A DNA stretch of 59,863 nucleotides from Fibrobacter sp. (lineage in GTDB: Bacteria > Fibrobacterota > Fibrobacteria > Fibrobacterales > Fibrobacteraceae), in contig JAGCPF010000048.1 in the NCBI GenBank assembly GCA_017642335.1, positions 1 through 59,863 on the forward strand, in the 5' to 3' direction. A model generated the notes under the pieces. That model made no database searches and had not been told where the DNA came from. It saw only the letters and a program-made list of their open reading frames with translations. Positions within the stretch are counted from its first letter, which is position 1. Each line of letters begins with the position of its first letter. Shown here one piece after another: positions 16,077 through 26,085 of the stretch. Both the position numbers and the translations under genes were made by a program.

Positions 16077-16434
16077 ACTCTAAATATAAGTTAAGGGATG
16101 CGAAAAGCGAGTAAAAAAGAGGAAAAAGTAAAATTTAGTGATGAACTGGGCCGCTGCGCAGTATTTTGAACAAAGACGACCGGATATATGATACGCTCAA
16201 GCCCCTAGATCCTAGCCTCTAGATTCTCTGATGGAGATTGCTTCAGGGCTATTCGCCCTTCGCAATGACAAGTTTTCCCTAACCACCAACCACTAACCAC
16301 TTCCAACTTCCAAGTTCCAACTTCCAACTTCATACTTCCTACTTCCTACTTCCTACCTCAAAGGGGCTTTAGCCCCGATCTCATACCTCAAAGCGACCGA
16401 AGGTCGCGACCTCGAGCCTCATACCTCATCGTCC
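16077..16434. repeat. repeat-rich intergenic region
   Basis: About 360 bases without a gene. 16077-16195 matches the region upstream of the 14934 start (shared AAAGACGACCGGATATATGA block near 16171). The remainder holds the CTAGATCCTAGCC motif (16206), the GGAGATTGCTTCAGGGC...CTTCGCAATGACA element (16233-16270), TTCCAACTTCC/TTCCTACTTCC runs (16306-16355) and CTCATACCTCAAAG motifs. Confidence 0.6.
16081..16088 (-). promoter_or_regulatory. -10-like box before lipoprotein B copy 2
   Basis: TATATTTA on the minus strand, 4 bases (GAGT) before the ATG, with no Shine-Dalgarno sequence. Confidence 0.5.
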
Positions 16435-18288
16435 CTAGAACTGGAAATAAATGAACGGGCAGCTATCCGCACTCATGAACTGGTATATCACGAAGATGAT
16501 AAACGCTGTCGCGGCAACCATTCCGGGGAGCGGGAGGGATGCAAATGCAATCCTGTAACGGCTCTTGAACTTCTTGGGAATCCAGTGGATAAGCATGCCC
16601 GCGATGAACACGAGGATGATGTTGATGTGCTCCCATGCGATTGTCCAGAGCGAAGCGTCCCATTTCCAGGCAGTGCCCATCTGCTGAACCATGTTCTTGG
16701 CCGTGTTCCATGCAACATCGTTTGCTTCGGCGGGGTCGAGGTTGGAACCCGCGCGGAAGAAGAGTCGCGTGAACGTGATGAACACGAAGGTGAGCGACAC
16801 ATTCCAGGCGACATAGAGCCAGTGGAATGTCTTGTCGCTGAACAGACGGAAAATCATGACTGAGTAGATGCCGACGAACAGCACGCCGAACCATACGGCC
16901 GTGATGGCGCAGATGGCAATGTCGAAGTTCTTGTAGATGATGGCACTGACGGCGAAGAAGAACAATGCCGCCGAGGCGCGGAATGTCCGACCTCTCTTGA
17001 CCCAGATTTTGTTGAATACCTGGCCGAATCCGTTGAGGCCGCCCCAGATGATGAAGTTCCAGCTCGCGCCGTGCCACCAGCCGCCGACAATCTGCGTCGC
17101 CATGGCGTTCATGTTCGTGGTAATCGTCTTGCGGGTCTCAGGCTTGAAGTAGGCTAGGATCGCAATGTAGAGGAACAAAAGACCGAGCGCGATGCCGACC
17201 CAGACACTCCCTGAAAGGAGTATTGCCACAAGGCTCAGGAATCCCATCCAGAAGAACGTGCCGACGGATGCTCCGCGGTTACCACCCAGAGGAATGTAGA
17301 GGTAGTCGCGCCACCAGCTCGAAAGGGAAATATGCCAACGACGCCAGAATTCGGTGGGACTGAGTGCCTTGTAGGGGCTGTTGAAGTTCTGCGGCAGGCG
17401 GAATCCCATGAGGAGTGCAACGCCGATGGCGATGTCGGTGTAGCCCGAGAAGTCGGCGTACACCTGCAGTGAGTAGGCGAACAGCGCGATGAGGTTTTCA
17501 AGGCCGGTGAACAGGAGTGGCGTGTCGAAAACGCGGTCCACGAAGTTCGTGGCGAGGTAGTCGCTCAGGATAATCTTTTTTGCAAGTCCGTTCAGAATCC
17601 AGAACACGGCCATGCCGAAGGCTCGGCGGGGGAGGAAGAACGGCTTGTAGAGCTGCGGCACGAACTTGTCGGCACGCACAATCGGGCCTGCGACCAGCTG
17701 CGGGAAGAACGACAGGTAGAAACCGAAGTTCAGAATGTTGTCTACGGCCTTGATCTTGCCACGGTAAATGTCGATACAGTAGCTCATCGCCTGGAACGTG
17801 AAGAACGAGATACCCACCGGCAGGATAATCGTGTCGACAAGCGAATTTGTGCCGAACATCTTGTTGCTTGCGGCTGCGAAGAAGTTGTACACGTGCAGCT
17901 CGATGCCCGTAAAGTCGTAGAGCGCGTCCAGGAAGAAATAAGAGTATTTGTAGTAGCAGAGCACCAGCAGGTCGATGATGACGACGATAATCATCAGGAA
18001 TTTCTTTTTCCAGTGCTCCTCGGCCTTTTCGATCCACTTGCCGATAAAGAAGTTTGCGATGACACAGAAAATCAGGATGCAGACATAGCTTCCGCTCGTC
18101 TTGTAGTAGAAGAAGAGGCTTGTGAAGAAGAGGAACGCGTTACGGAGGAGAAGCTTGTTGTGTATAAGGGTAAGTATTGCAAAAACAACAGCAAAGAATC
18201 CCCAGAAATAGAACTGGGTAAATAGCAGCGGCGAGTTCGGGTCGAACGCGAAAGTGTGACTTAAAAATGGGATTAAATGGTCTAACAT
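16435..18288 (-). CDS. MBOAT-family membrane O-acyltransferase (AlgI-like)
   Basis: This 617-residue, many-spanning membrane protein carries the MBOAT core PTEFWRRWHISLSSWWRDYLYIPLGGNR-type block and later GGWWHGASWNFIIWGG, whose histidine is the usual catalytic residue. AlgI/DltB/PatA-type proteins move an acetyl or other acyl group across the cytoplasmic membrane to an extracytoplasmic acceptor. Two SGNH-fold genes lie immediately upstream on the same strand, the usual partner that completes transfer to a glycan. The acceptor here cannot be named. The gap to the upstream gene is 28 bases. Confidence 0.92.
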   Translation of the reverse strand: MLDHLIPFLSHTFAFDPNSPLLFTQFYFWGFFAVVFAILTLIHNKLLLRNAFLFFTSLFFYYKTSGSYVCILIFCVIANFFIGKWIEKAEEHWKKKFLMIIVVIIDLLVLCYYKYSYFFLDALYDFTGIELHVYNFFAAASNKMFGTNSLVDTIILPVGISFFTFQAMSYCIDIYRGKIKAVDNILNFGFYLSFFPQLVAGPIVRADKFVPQLYKPFFLPRRAFGMAVFWILNGLAKKIILSDYLATNFVDRVFDTPLLFTGLENLIALFAYSLQVYADFSGYTDIAIGVALLMGFRLPQNFNSPYKALSPTEFWRRWHISLSSWWRDYLYIPLGGNRGASVGTFFWMGFLSLVAILLSGSVWVGIALGLLFLYIAILAYFKPETRKTITTNMNAMATQIVGGWWHGASWNFIIWGGLNGFGQVFNKIWVKRGRTFRASAALFFFAVSAIIYKNFDIAICAITAVWFGVLFVGIYSVMIFRLFSDKTFHWLYVAWNVSLTFVFITFTRLFFRAGSNLDPAEANDVAWNTAKNMVQQMGTAWKWDASLWTIAWEHINIILVFIAGMLIHWIPKKFKSRYRIAFASLPLPGMVAATAFIIFVIYQFMSADSCPFIYFQF

Positions 18289-18316
18289 GTTTCAGAACGA
18301 CAATTTTGAAAAGTTA

Positions 18317-19954
18317 CTAATACTTGCTCTTGTTTTTATCCTTGGTCGGAACTTTGGTGGAGTCCGCTTTTTTCGGTACGGGTTTCGGTGCTTCGGGTTC
18401 CAGCGCGGGGAGGTTTGCGATATGGTCCTGGTACGCTTGGATGAGAGCCTTGTAGAACAGGTCGCCTAGCAGGTTGTAACCCGCAAGTTTGAAGTGGACC
18501 TTGTCCTTCTTGGCGAGGTTCGCTTTTTCCCATTTGGACATGGAGCCGAGCCCGCCCATGATGGAGAACTTGTCCCAGATACCCGCCTTGTATTTGTCGG
18601 CAAGTATGAAGAAGGACTTGCGGGCGACTTCGCCGTTGGGGTGCTGTACGTATTTTTTCCGCTTCGTCATGCGGTACGAGTCGTTGTTCGTCTCGAAGAT
18701 GAATGCCGCGTTCGGGCTCACCTTCTGGATGCGCGTGATGAGCGTGTCGTAGTTGGCTCGGAAACCCTTGTCGTCGAAGCGATCGACGTTGGCGTCGTTG
18801 ATGCCGATGGCGAAGATGACCAGGTCGGGTTTGAGGAAAGCGAGTTCCTTCTCGAAATTCGGGCAGACGGTTTCGAAGTAGTTGGGAACTTTCGCTCCGT
18901 TGATGCCGACGTTCGTGTACATGATGCCTGGAGCGTCGCTTTCCGTATAGATACCTGTGATGGTGAATCTGGGTCTGCCCGGCTTGGATTCGTTGGACGA
19001 CACATCCAGCGGAGCCATCGGTTCCGGCTCGAACGGGGGTGGTTCGTCAAGTGCCGTGTCTATGACGCTGCTGTCCTGGAACATGGAGTCAAGCGGGAGC
19101 GCAACATTGTCCGGAATCGCCACGAGGCTCGTTTTCTTCTTTGACGAATCCTTCCTGGCCAGGGAATCCTTTGCCAGCGAATCGGCGAGCGCTGCGGCGC
19201 GGGCGATGGAGTCCTGGCGGAGCGAGTCCGTGATGAACCTTGCGATTTCGGCCTGCTGCAGACTGTCGAGCCAGCGGAATGAAATCACGATGGAGTCGAT
19301 GGGGTGGGGAATCGGGAACGTGAAGCTCTGCGTCGCGGAGTCAAGCTTTCCCGGAATTTCCGTGGAATCCACGTGCAGAACGGGAATTACGTCGCCGTTG
19401 TCGCTGTATCCGAATAGGCGGACCCTCGTCTCGCTCCAGATGGGCTGTGGGTTGTAGCGGTTCAGCAAAATGGAGAATTCGGCGCGGGGGTCGCTGGTGC
19501 TCACGGCGATGCCAAGAAGGCCGAGCGGCTTCTTGACTTCGCGCAGCACGTTCTTGCTCATGTCCCAGATGCCCTTGTACATGCTCCCGTAGCTGGAGGG
19601 CGTGTTGGTCTTGGCGGCAGAGAACGGGAAGACGAATCCGCGTCCGGCGCTTGCGCCGGGGTATTCCTTGACCAGGTGCTCGCGGATGCGGCCCGACATG
19701 ACGTCGGCCTGGATATGGGACCCGCCGATATGCAGGATCCTCACCTTGCCGCGATTTTCAAATACAAGGGTGTCAAGCTTCTTGAAGAAGGGCTCGAAGG
19801 ACTTGTTTCCCTTGGGGAACTGGATTTTGTTGAGCGACGTGTCTATAAAGCCATACTTGGACAGGTCCAATGTATAATCACTGGGGGAGGGCGCTGGCTC
19901 CCTGGCGAAGACGCATAATGCGAGCATCGCAATGATTAGTGCTACCTTTCTCAT
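18317..19954 (-). CDS. secreted SGNH/GDSL-fold protein, probable glycan O-acetylation partner
   Basis: A 545-residue protein with an N-terminal signal peptide. The SGNH blocks are visible: ILHIGGSHIQADVM (block I with GGS in place of GDS), IFAIGINDANV (block III) and DKVHFKLAGYNLLGD (catalytic Asp/His). A variable Ser/Asp/Ala-rich segment occupies about 225-320, and the C-terminus is Pro/Lys-rich. Its ATG overlaps the stop of the upstream SGNH gene by 4 bases, and the MBOAT gene follows. It probably acts in the periplasm as acetyl-esterase or acetyltransferase for the same glycan. Confidence 0.8.
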   Translation of the reverse strand: MRKVALIIAMLALCVFAREPAPSPSDYTLDLSKYGFIDTSLNKIQFPKGNKSFEPFFKKLDTLVFENRGKVRILHIGGSHIQADVMSGRIREHLVKEYPGASAGRGFVFPFSAAKTNTPSSYGSMYKGIWDMSKNVLREVKKPLGLLGIAVSTSDPRAEFSILLNRYNPQPIWSETRVRLFGYSDNGDVIPVLHVDSTEIPGKLDSATQSFTFPIPHPIDSIVISFRWLDSLQQAEIARFITDSLRQDSIARAAALADSLAKDSLARKDSSKKKTSLVAIPDNVALPLDSMFQDSSVIDTALDEPPPFEPEPMAPLDVSSNESKPGRPRFTITGIYTESDAPGIMYTNVGINGAKVPNYFETVCPNFEKELAFLKPDLVIFAIGINDANVDRFDDKGFRANYDTLITRIQKVSPNAAFIFETNNDSYRMTKRKKYVQHPNGEVARKSFFILADKYKAGIWDKFSIMGGLGSMSKWEKANLAKKDKVHFKLAGYNLLGDLFYKALIQAYQDHIANLPALEPEAPKPVPKKADSTKVPTKDKNKSKY

Positions 19955-22005
19955 CTCTTTTCCCTTCTTGTTGTAGATGTTGTCGGTTGCTTTTTAGACA
20001 AAGTTGTACCGAACTCAGATTTCTGCTTGTCGTCGAGCTTTTTTCTTCTCACCTTACGTTTCGGCTGGTCGCCGGTTGTGGTCGGCGTCTTCTGAGTCCT
20101 GTTGATGTCCTGTTTGCGACGCTTTTTCTGCGTGTCGTCGTCGCGCTTCTGGCGCTTCTTTCTGACCGTTGTCTTTTTGGCCGGTTGTTCAGCCGTGGGT
20201 TTGCGAGTCGGTTGCTCTGCGACTGGCTTGCGCACGGGCTGTTCGGCAATCGGCTTGCGTACGGGCTGCTCTGCAGCGGGCTTGCGTACCGGCTGCTCCG
20301 CGACGGGCTTGCGCACGGGCTGTTCGGCAATCGGCTTGCGTACGGGCTGCTCTGCAACAGGCTTACGCACTTGCTGTGTCGGATCCGTGACGGGTTTCTT
20401 GACCGGTTCCGCGACCGGTTTCTTTGCGGTGGGGGCGGGGGCGGTCTTCTTCGTCCCGACAGAATCGTTGAAATTGCGCAAATCGCGCAGTTTTTTGTCC
20501 GAAATGTTGTGCCGACCCCTGAACTTGAAGAAATCGTAGTACATGCGCAACGAAGAGCAGAAGAGGTCGCCCATGTGTGTTGCGCCGCGGCGGGTAAAGT
20601 GGATGTGGTCGGTGAATCCCAGCGGGGGTTCGCGCTTGACCCACTTCGACATGGTGCCGTTTCCGCCCATCACGCGGTGCATGTCCCAGTAGGCGACGCC
20701 GTTTTCAAGGGCGACTTCGCGGAGGGCGTTGATGGTCATGCGGAGGGCGGGGTAGGTTTTCCAACGCCCGTCGGATTGCCTTTCCATGTCGGCTGGCCCG
20801 ATGAAAATGATGTCTGCGTCGGGGTTGGCCTTTTGGATGGCGAGAATTTGGCGCGTGACGAGCTTCTTTATGTAGTCAATATTGGATGTGGATATGCTCG
20901 GAACCATGTTTCCGCCATATTCCATCATGATAAGCTTCGCGTTCATCGCCTTGTACGATTCCGCGAGGAGTTCGGAGTCGATTCTGTGGAAAATCGTTCC
21001 CGAGGAACCGCGCATTGCCACGTTGTCGACGGCCACGCCGTAGGCTCCGTCTGCGGAAACGGCGTAAATTTCGGTATTTCCCGTGAGCGTAATCTTTACA
21101 GACGACGTTGTATCGGGGAGTTTCCACGTATATACGTTAAGTTTTGTGTAAGAAGAATCTACGATAGGCGGTTCGGCTTCGACCATCTTGACCGAAGTCT
21201 TGATTTTTTCCGTACTGTCTGGGTTCAGGCCTACGACGGTCGTGAAGGTGCGGTCGTAATCCATTCTCACTTTTAGTTTCCCACGCTTGCCTGCGAGAAC
21301 CTTGATTGTGGCATAGCCGCCTGCGTGCGGATAAACTTTTGTCCTGTCTTTGCGGTCCAGACGGCGCTTGATGCCGATGACCGCGGTTCCGTTCAAGTTG
21401 GCAAACTGGGCCAGCGGTCCGTAGCGGCTGTGCGTGGCTTCTTCGTCTTTGGGGCCAAAGAGTATGTAGCGTTCCAGGGCACCCCGGCTCCAGTGGACGG
21501 TCGTTTGCGGCTGGATTTTGAGGACGGGCGGGAGCATGCCCGGGCCAGCACCGCCGAATTCCTCCTGGAGGTCTTCGCGGATTGTCGACGAAATGCGGTC
21601 TTCTTCGAGTTGGGAGTCCCCGTAATGCACGATGTGTACAACGGAACTGTCTATCGACGCCAACTGGAGGTGCAGGAAGAACCTGTCGAACCACGTGGGG
21701 TCGTTGTTTGGGAGGTCGAACCTTGTTTTGCCGCTATCGAAAAAGTCCTGGTAAAAGCGCAAGGAATCGGCAAAGGCGGCGAACTGCTTCTGCCGGGTAG
21801 CTTCCATCATAGCTCTGATCTCGTCTTCCGGGTCGTTTTTCCCGTTTGCCGTGGTGTCGGCGACAGGGAAAACTTCGCTCAGGGACGGAAAACGGAGTGT
21901 GAGTGATTCACTGATGTGTATGCCGTCGGACGGGAAAATAATGGCCATCAATCCAAGAACAAGGAACAGGCTTATGATGGTAATTAACGCTTTTTTCGGG
22001 GTCAT
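19951..22005 (-). CDS. membrane-anchored SGNH-fold protein with basic C-terminal repeats
   Basis: The 684-residue protein has an N-terminal membrane segment (about 7-25) and an SGNH domain: VHIVHYGDSQLEEDR (block I), MMEYGGNMV (block III) and DHIHFTRRGATHMGD (block V). The C-terminal about 160 residues are Pro/Lys/Arg-rich and include seven 9-residue repeats of VRKPxAEQP. The tail may bind acidic polymer. It begins 3 bases after hisS and overlaps the next SGNH gene. The two SGNH proteins are paralogues in plan but not closely similar. Confidence 0.8.
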   Translation of the reverse strand: MTPKKALITIISLFLVLGLMAIIFPSDGIHISESLTLRFPSLSEVFPVADTTANGKNDPEDEIRAMMEATRQKQFAAFADSLRFYQDFFDSGKTRFDLPNNDPTWFDRFFLHLQLASIDSSVVHIVHYGDSQLEEDRISSTIREDLQEEFGGAGPGMLPPVLKIQPQTTVHWSRGALERYILFGPKDEEATHSRYGPLAQFANLNGTAVIGIKRRLDRKDRTKVYPHAGGYATIKVLAGKRGKLKVRMDYDRTFTTVVGLNPDSTEKIKTSVKMVEAEPPIVDSSYTKLNVYTWKLPDTTSSVKITLTGNTEIYAVSADGAYGVAVDNVAMRGSSGTIFHRIDSELLAESYKAMNAKLIMMEYGGNMVPSISTSNIDYIKKLVTRQILAIQKANPDADIIFIGPADMERQSDGRWKTYPALRMTINALREVALENGVAYWDMHRVMGGNGTMSKWVKREPPLGFTDHIHFTRRGATHMGDLFCSSLRMYYDFFKFRGRHNISDKKLRDLRNFNDSVGTKKTAPAPTAKKPVAEPVKKPVTDPTQQVRKPVAEQPVRKPIAEQPVRKPVAEQPVRKPAAEQPVRKPIAEQPVRKPVAEQPTRKPTAEQPAKKTTVRKKRQKRDDDTQKKRRKQDINRTQKTPTTTGDQPKRKVRRKKLDDKQKSEFGTTLSKKQPTTSTTRREKR
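20182..20370. repeat. seven 27-bp in-frame tandem repeats
   Basis: Each unit encodes VRKPxAEQP, with x being V, I, A or T. Units are nearly identical at the DNA level, so copy number may vary between strains. Confidence 0.85.
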
Positions 22006-22008
22006 TGA

Positions 22009-23319
22009 TTATTCAGGTTTCTTAATCTCAGTTTTCAATCGTTCCACGATGGATGCGGGGTTTCCGGCAAACATTTCGCCGGTGCGCATGTCCTTGTACT
22101 CGAACTCGCCTTCGCCTGCCTTGGAACCGTCCACGTAGACGACGATCTTTGCGCCCTGGTAGTTGGCCTGGTCAAGCTGCTTGCCCATCTTCATCGGGGC
22201 GAGCGGGTGAGAAACGGAGAAGTTGCCGAGTTTTGCGTCGCGGAATGTCTGGGCGGTCTCGAACACCTTCTTCATGTCGTTGGTGAAACTTGCGATGTAG
22301 AAGTCCACGCTCTGCTTGGGGCTGGGCAACAGGTTGTGTTCGGCCAGCAGGTCGGCGAGCACGACGTCGCCCATGCCGAATCCGACTCCCGGGATGCGTT
22401 CGCCGCCGAGCTTTTCGGTGAGGCTGTCGTAGCGGCCGCCGCCGGCGATTGCGCGCATCGATTTGCCCTTGTCGAACACTTCGAATACGATGCCGGTGTA
22501 GTAGGCGAGTCCGCGCACAATCGAAAGATCGAGATTCACGCAATCGCCGTAGCCCGCGGCAGCGAGCGTCTCAAATAAATCTTCGATTTCTTTGAGAGCG
22601 GCGCCCGCGTTTTCGCTGTGAACCGCATTGCGCACTTCTTCGATGCTCTTGCAGCCCATGAAGTCGTCGAGCTTTTTCACCTGTTCTTCGGTGAGGCCGG
22701 CTTCGGCAAGTGCCTTCGCAAAGGCTTCGGGGCCGATTTTCAGGCGGCGGTCAAGCACCGGGTACACAAGCGCCGGGTTCGGGGCACCGATTTCTTCGAG
22801 GTAGGTGGCCAAAAGCTTGCGGCTAGAGACGCCAATCGCAAATTCGCCGTCCTTGAGGCCGAACTTGCGCAACATCGTCGCGATGGAGGCGAGCAGGTCG
22901 GCTTCGGCATAGATGCTCTCGGTGCCGATGATGTCCATGTTCAGCTGGAAGAACTCGCGCAGGCGACCCTTCTGAGCCTTCTCGTAGCGGAAAAGACGCG
23001 GCATGCTGAACCACTTAAAGGGCTTCTTGAGTTCGCGCGCCTTCTGGATCACGAGGCGAGCGAGCGTCGGGGTCATTTCGGGGCGGAGTGCAATTTCGCG
23101 GTCGCCCTTGTCCTTGAAGTTGTAAAGCTGGCTTACGATTTCTTCGCCGGATTTGCCCGTATAGAGTTCAAGGTGCTCAAACATCGGGCCTTCGTATTCT
23201 TCGTAGGCGAAACTTTCGGCGACATTGCGCCATGTATCGAAAATGTAGTTCTGGATGCGTTGCGCTTCCGGGTAAAAATCACGCGTGCCCTTGGGCAGCT
23301 GAGGAATCTGTATGCTCAT
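22009..23319 (-). CDS. hisS: histidine--tRNA ligase
   Basis: HisRS charges tRNA-His. The 436-residue length and class II motifs fit: PKGTRDFYPE near the start, motif 2 REFFQLNMDIIGTES, the histidine-binding block RGLAYYTGIVFEVF and motif 3 GVGFGMGDVV, followed by a C-terminal anticodon-binding domain. The next gene starts 3 bases after the stop, so hisS probably drives the O-acetylation genes behind it. A TACATTTA box lies 8 bases before the ATG. Confidence 0.96.
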   Translation of the reverse strand: MSIQIPQLPKGTRDFYPEAQRIQNYIFDTWRNVAESFAYEEYEGPMFEHLELYTGKSGEEIVSQLYNFKDKGDREIALRPEMTPTLARLVIQKARELKKPFKWFSMPRLFRYEKAQKGRLREFFQLNMDIIGTESIYAEADLLASIATMLRKFGLKDGEFAIGVSSRKLLATYLEEIGAPNPALVYPVLDRRLKIGPEAFAKALAEAGLTEEQVKKLDDFMGCKSIEEVRNAVHSENAGAALKEIEDLFETLAAAGYGDCVNLDLSIVRGLAYYTGIVFEVFDKGKSMRAIAGGGRYDSLTEKLGGERIPGVGFGMGDVVLADLLAEHNLLPSPKQSVDFYIASFTNDMKKVFETAQTFRDAKLGNFSVSHPLAPMKMGKQLDQANYQGAKIVVYVDGSKAGEGEFEYKDMRTGEMFAGNPASIVERLKTEIKKPE

Positions 23320-23327
23320 AGTGGCAG

Positions 23328-23335
23328 TAAATGTA
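23328..23335 (-). promoter_or_regulatory. -10-like box before hisS
   Basis: TACATTTA on the minus strand, preceded by TTTTC, 8 bases before the ATG. The leader would be only a few bases long. Confidence 0.4.
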
Positions 23336-23380
23336 GAAAAAGACGAGAGACGAGGGACGAGAGACGAGAGGCGAGATATA
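23336..23380. repeat. GAGACGAGAGACGAG repeat
   Basis: A run of degenerate 7-8 base units (AGACGAG, GGACGAG, AGGCGAG) between hisS and the hydrolase gene. The same repeat occurs near 15165, 43030, 43720, 55205 and 56165. Confidence 0.6.
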
Positions 23381-23472
23381 CGAAACTTGGCGCTTTTAGC
23401 GCTTTAGTTGAGTTATCCTCTATGAAAAAAACTGACGGCCGAAGCCGCCAGCTTTTGCACAACAAAAACTCG

Positions 23473-24765
23473 TTAGTTGAAGTTCTTGCACTCGCCTTTC
23501 CATTTGCCCTGTTTGCCAATGATGTTGCCGTTGATGTACTTGCCGCTCGAACCGACGAAGTCTGCCTTGCGGAAGTCTTCGCCCCCGAGATGCCAGCGCA
23601 TCCATGCAATCGTAATGGCCATGCCGTCCCATGGGCCGGAACCGTGGCCGTAGCCGCCTTCGCCAGTATTCGGGCCGCCAGTCATTTCGATCATGCAGGC
23701 GGGCACGCTTGTGGCACTCCTGTAGTCGCTGATGGCGTTGTCGTGTTCCATGCCCTTTTCGCCGAAGACGACGCCTGCCGTCTTGGTGGCGGGAATGTTC
23801 TTGAACGCTCCACCGCCGCGGTCGCCGCTGTTGTTGAGGAACGCCGTGATAACTCGTTTGTCCTTAATGGCCGCCTGTTCGGATTCAAGGCCGCCCATGG
23901 AGTGGCCGGAGCAACCGACGGTATTCATGTCGAGCTTGCCGTTCAGCGGGCTGCCGGAATCCTTGTTCTGCTGTTCCATCCAGTCGAGAGCCTTCGTGGC
24001 CTGGCTGGCGTCACCCGGAGATTCCTTAAGCGCAATCACCACGAAGCCGTGGGAGGCGAGCCTGCGGATCATGCCTTCGTATTTTCCCGGCTGTTCGCCG
24101 CCACCCGGGCCCCACACCACGACAGCGTGCTTCTTGTCGCTGGAGAGCTGTTCAGGATAAGCGAGAATTCCACCGCCATCCCAGCCGGTATTGGTCTTGT
24201 AGACGACCTTCATCTGGTCTTTTTCTTCTTCCTTGCCTTCGGCGAGGAAGATGCCGCCGCTTGCCTGGGCGACTTCGCTGGAGCTAGCCGGGGTGGTTGC
24301 CTGGCCTGCGCTGCTGGAACTTGCCGGAGCTACTTGCCCGTTGCTGGAACTTCCCGGATTTGCTTGGCCGTTGCTAGAACTGCCCGGTGCTGCCTGGCCG
24401 TTGCTGCTGGAATTGGCTCCGCCGCCAATGTTTGAGCTGGAACCCGGAGTGGCTTGGCCGATGCTGCTGGAACTCCCGGCAGCGGGGGTGCCGCCGATGT
24501 CCGTTCCGCCACCTATACCCGGTTGTCCGCCCATGCCGTCGGAACTGCCCGGGTCGAAAAGACCGCCCGAACTTCCCGGCAATGCGGTTCCATCGCTGGA
24601 ACTCCCCGGTAATGCGAATCCGTCAGAGCTTGAAGTGGTTAAATTCCCGATTTGCGGGGTGGTTTCCGATCCCGGACCGGCGACGGTCGATTCTGTATCG
24701 CCGCAACTTGTGAGCGCAAATATACCGCTCAAAACAACTACACTGAGTAGTCTTCTCTTTGCCAT
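23473..24765 (-). CDS. alpha/beta-hydrolase lipoprotein
   Basis: The 430-residue protein has a lipoprotein signal (ALTSC) and a long linker (about 25-170) of Ser-rich repeats such as PGSSSNGQA. The catalytic domain has VVVWGPGGGEQPG (oxyanion region), the nucleophile elbow GHSMGG and a late GGYGHGSG histidine block, resembling dienelactone hydrolase, chlorophyllase or polyester hydrolase-like enzymes. A role as a surface carbohydrate esterase is plausible but unproved. A GGAGG site precedes the ATG. It stands alone. Confidence 0.8.
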   Translation of the reverse strand: MAKRRLLSVVVLSGIFALTSCGDTESTVAGPGSETTPQIGNLTTSSSDGFALPGSSSDGTALPGSSGGLFDPGSSDGMGGQPGIGGGTDIGGTPAAGSSSSIGQATPGSSSNIGGGANSSSNGQAAPGSSSNGQANPGSSSNGQVAPASSSSAGQATTPASSSEVAQASGGIFLAEGKEEEKDQMKVVYKTNTGWDGGGILAYPEQLSSDKKHAVVVWGPGGGEQPGKYEGMIRRLASHGFVVIALKESPGDASQATKALDWMEQQNKDSGSPLNGKLDMNTVGCSGHSMGGLESEQAAIKDKRVITAFLNNSGDRGGGAFKNIPATKTAGVVFGEKGMEHDNAISDYRSATSVPACMIEMTGGPNTGEGGYGHGSGPWDGMAITIAWMRWHLGGEDFRKADFVGSSGKYINGNIIGKQGKWKGECKNFN

Positions 24766-24885
24766 AAGGCCTCCTTTCCAAAAACATTTTTAATCTATCC
24801 TGTTTTGGGGGCCTTAAATCGGAGGCTATATGAGAAAATATTGATTATTTATCCAAGGATTTGTAAACATTTTTTAAGAAGTTGA

Positions 24886-25965
<1,080 letters not shown>

Positions 25966-25987
25966 TATAATTGACATTTGCGCTTCA

Positions 25988-26021
25988 CTTGTCATTGCGA
26001 GCGAAGCGTGGCAATCTCAAT
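25988..26021. repeat. dispersed ATTGCGAGCGAAGC / GCAATCT element
   Basis: TTGTCATTGCGAGCGAAGCG followed by TGGCAATCT. The ends are partly complementary (ATTGC/GCAAT). Members of this element are spread through the window; a degenerate copy follows at about 27118. Confidence 0.7.
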
Positions 26022-26029
26022 CTCCTTTA

Positions 26030-26060
26030 AAAAATCCCTCGGCGATGCCGGGGGATTTTT
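26030..26060 (+). terminator. terminator of mdh
   Basis: AAATCCCTCGGC-GAT-GCCGGGGGATTTTT forms a stem with one mismatch and ends in a T run. Confidence 0.7.
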
Positions 26061-26085
26061 GCATACCAATCTTTTTTGTATTGCT

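Noticed and set aside
22618..24435. 605-codon open frame antisense to hisS and the hydrolase gene
   Set aside because: It spans two genes and their spacer on the opposite strand and shows no domain.
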